This document shows positions 63,804 through 64,000 of a stretch of DNA of 64,000 bases, piece after piece. Every line of letters begins with the position of its first letter. Position 1 is the stretch's first letter. Made by a program: the position numbers and the translations under genes. The DNA lies in the NCBI GenBank assembly GCA_020635135.1, contig JACKAJ010000015.1:744001-808000 (forward strand), given 5' to 3'. Source of the DNA: Halobacteriovoraceae bacterium (lineage in GTDB: Bacteria; Bdellovibrionota; Bacteriovoracia; Bacteriovoracales; Bacteriovoracaceae). The notes beneath the pieces are model-generated. The model made no database searches. It was not told where the DNA came from and saw only the letters and a list, made by a program, of their open reading frames with translations.

Positions 63804-64000
63804 ATGCGAAAAATACTTCTAATCCTAACACTCTCGACCTTAAGTACCGCAAGCTTTGCCGTCAATATGATGGGAAGAACGGGAATTGGCTACTCTAATC
63901 AACTTATAAGCGACCTGGACGCCCTGTCTTTTAAGGTTCAAAAATCTCGCGATCTTGCCTATGGTGCTCTCTTGGCCATTGATGGCGACGACGAAAACAT
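63804..64000 (+). CDS. secreted protein, 3' end cut off
   Basis: 65 codons are visible, open to the end of the window. The ATG at 63804 has GAGGAA upstream. A signal peptide is clear (MRKILLILTLSTLSTASFA), followed by VNMMGRTGIGYSNQLISDLDALSFKVQKSRDLAYGALLAI. The mature start resembles an outer-membrane or surface protein, but too little is seen to name it. Confidence 0.7.
   Translation, partial: MRKILLILTLSTLSTASFAVNMMGRTGIGYSNQLISDLDALSFKVQKSRDLAYGALLAIDGDDEN

Overview
The window is a compact, AT-rich stretch of a Gram-negative chromosome with almost no mobile DNA. The content points to the Bdellovibrionota, most likely the Bacteriovorax/Halobacteriovorax side. Evidence for this is the low GC, many lipoproteins and secreted Cys-rich proteins, a full flagellar export cluster ending in fliA, a fused E1 dehydrogenase, AstA/AstC, a K+-type pyrophosphatase and several peptidoglycan enzymes. 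The genus is inferred from gene content, not shown by any rRNA or marker search. I saw no rRNA, tRNA, CRISPR array, prophage or transposase gene.

Layout. 1-3.9 kb: housekeeping run fabF(partial)-glyA-nrdR-nusB plus two small genes. 3.9-7.9 kb: GT-C-like membrane protein, polyprenyl-phosphate GT2 and an anchored surface protein. 8-10.4 kb: secreted proteins, including an HExxH metalloprotease, and a perfect 24-bp inverted repeat. 10.5-15.1 kb: fused 2-oxoacid dehydrogenase E1, diverging from an astC-astA pair. 15.1-28.9 kb: one minus-strand flagellar block transcribed fliL-M-N-O-P-Q-R-flhB-A-F-G-fliA, then a PAS membrane protein. 29.2-33.8 kb: HU, a DsbA-like lipoprotein, a zinc-ribbon protein, SpoIID plus amidase, and a lipoprotein. 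34-41.5 kb: ilvE and a five-gene motor-like operon. 41.5-50.8 kb: NHL-propeller lipoprotein, serA-like, hppA, murJ and small genes. 50.9-57.6 kb: Cys-rich surface protein, Tudor-domain protein, uvrC, cyclic-nucleotide-gated K+ channel and phospholipase D. 57.9-64 kb: nrdJ, bamB, a yfgM-like gene and a truncated secreted protein.

Most interesting system. At 35.1-40.8 kb a minus-strand operon encodes a long coiled-coil protein, a TPR lipoprotein, MotA, MotB and a membrane protein. The last appears to fuse the C-terminal part of FliF (periplasmic segment plus second membrane helix) to a FliG-like cytoplasmic domain. Stator and rotor-like parts are together with no filament or export genes, which suggests a non-flagellar motor, perhaps for gliding or envelope work. 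The true flagellar cluster lies about 6 kb away and does not include these genes.

Other points of note. FlhF has lost its P-loop lysine and other GTPase motifs, and its partner FlhG lacks the usual N-terminal activator motif. Two copies of a palindromic 127-166 bp element sit directly after stop codons. Two NrdR-box-like sites exactly four helical turns apart lie upstream of nrdJ, in a window that also carries nrdR. A free-standing UvrD-type Tudor domain gene sits beside uvrC.
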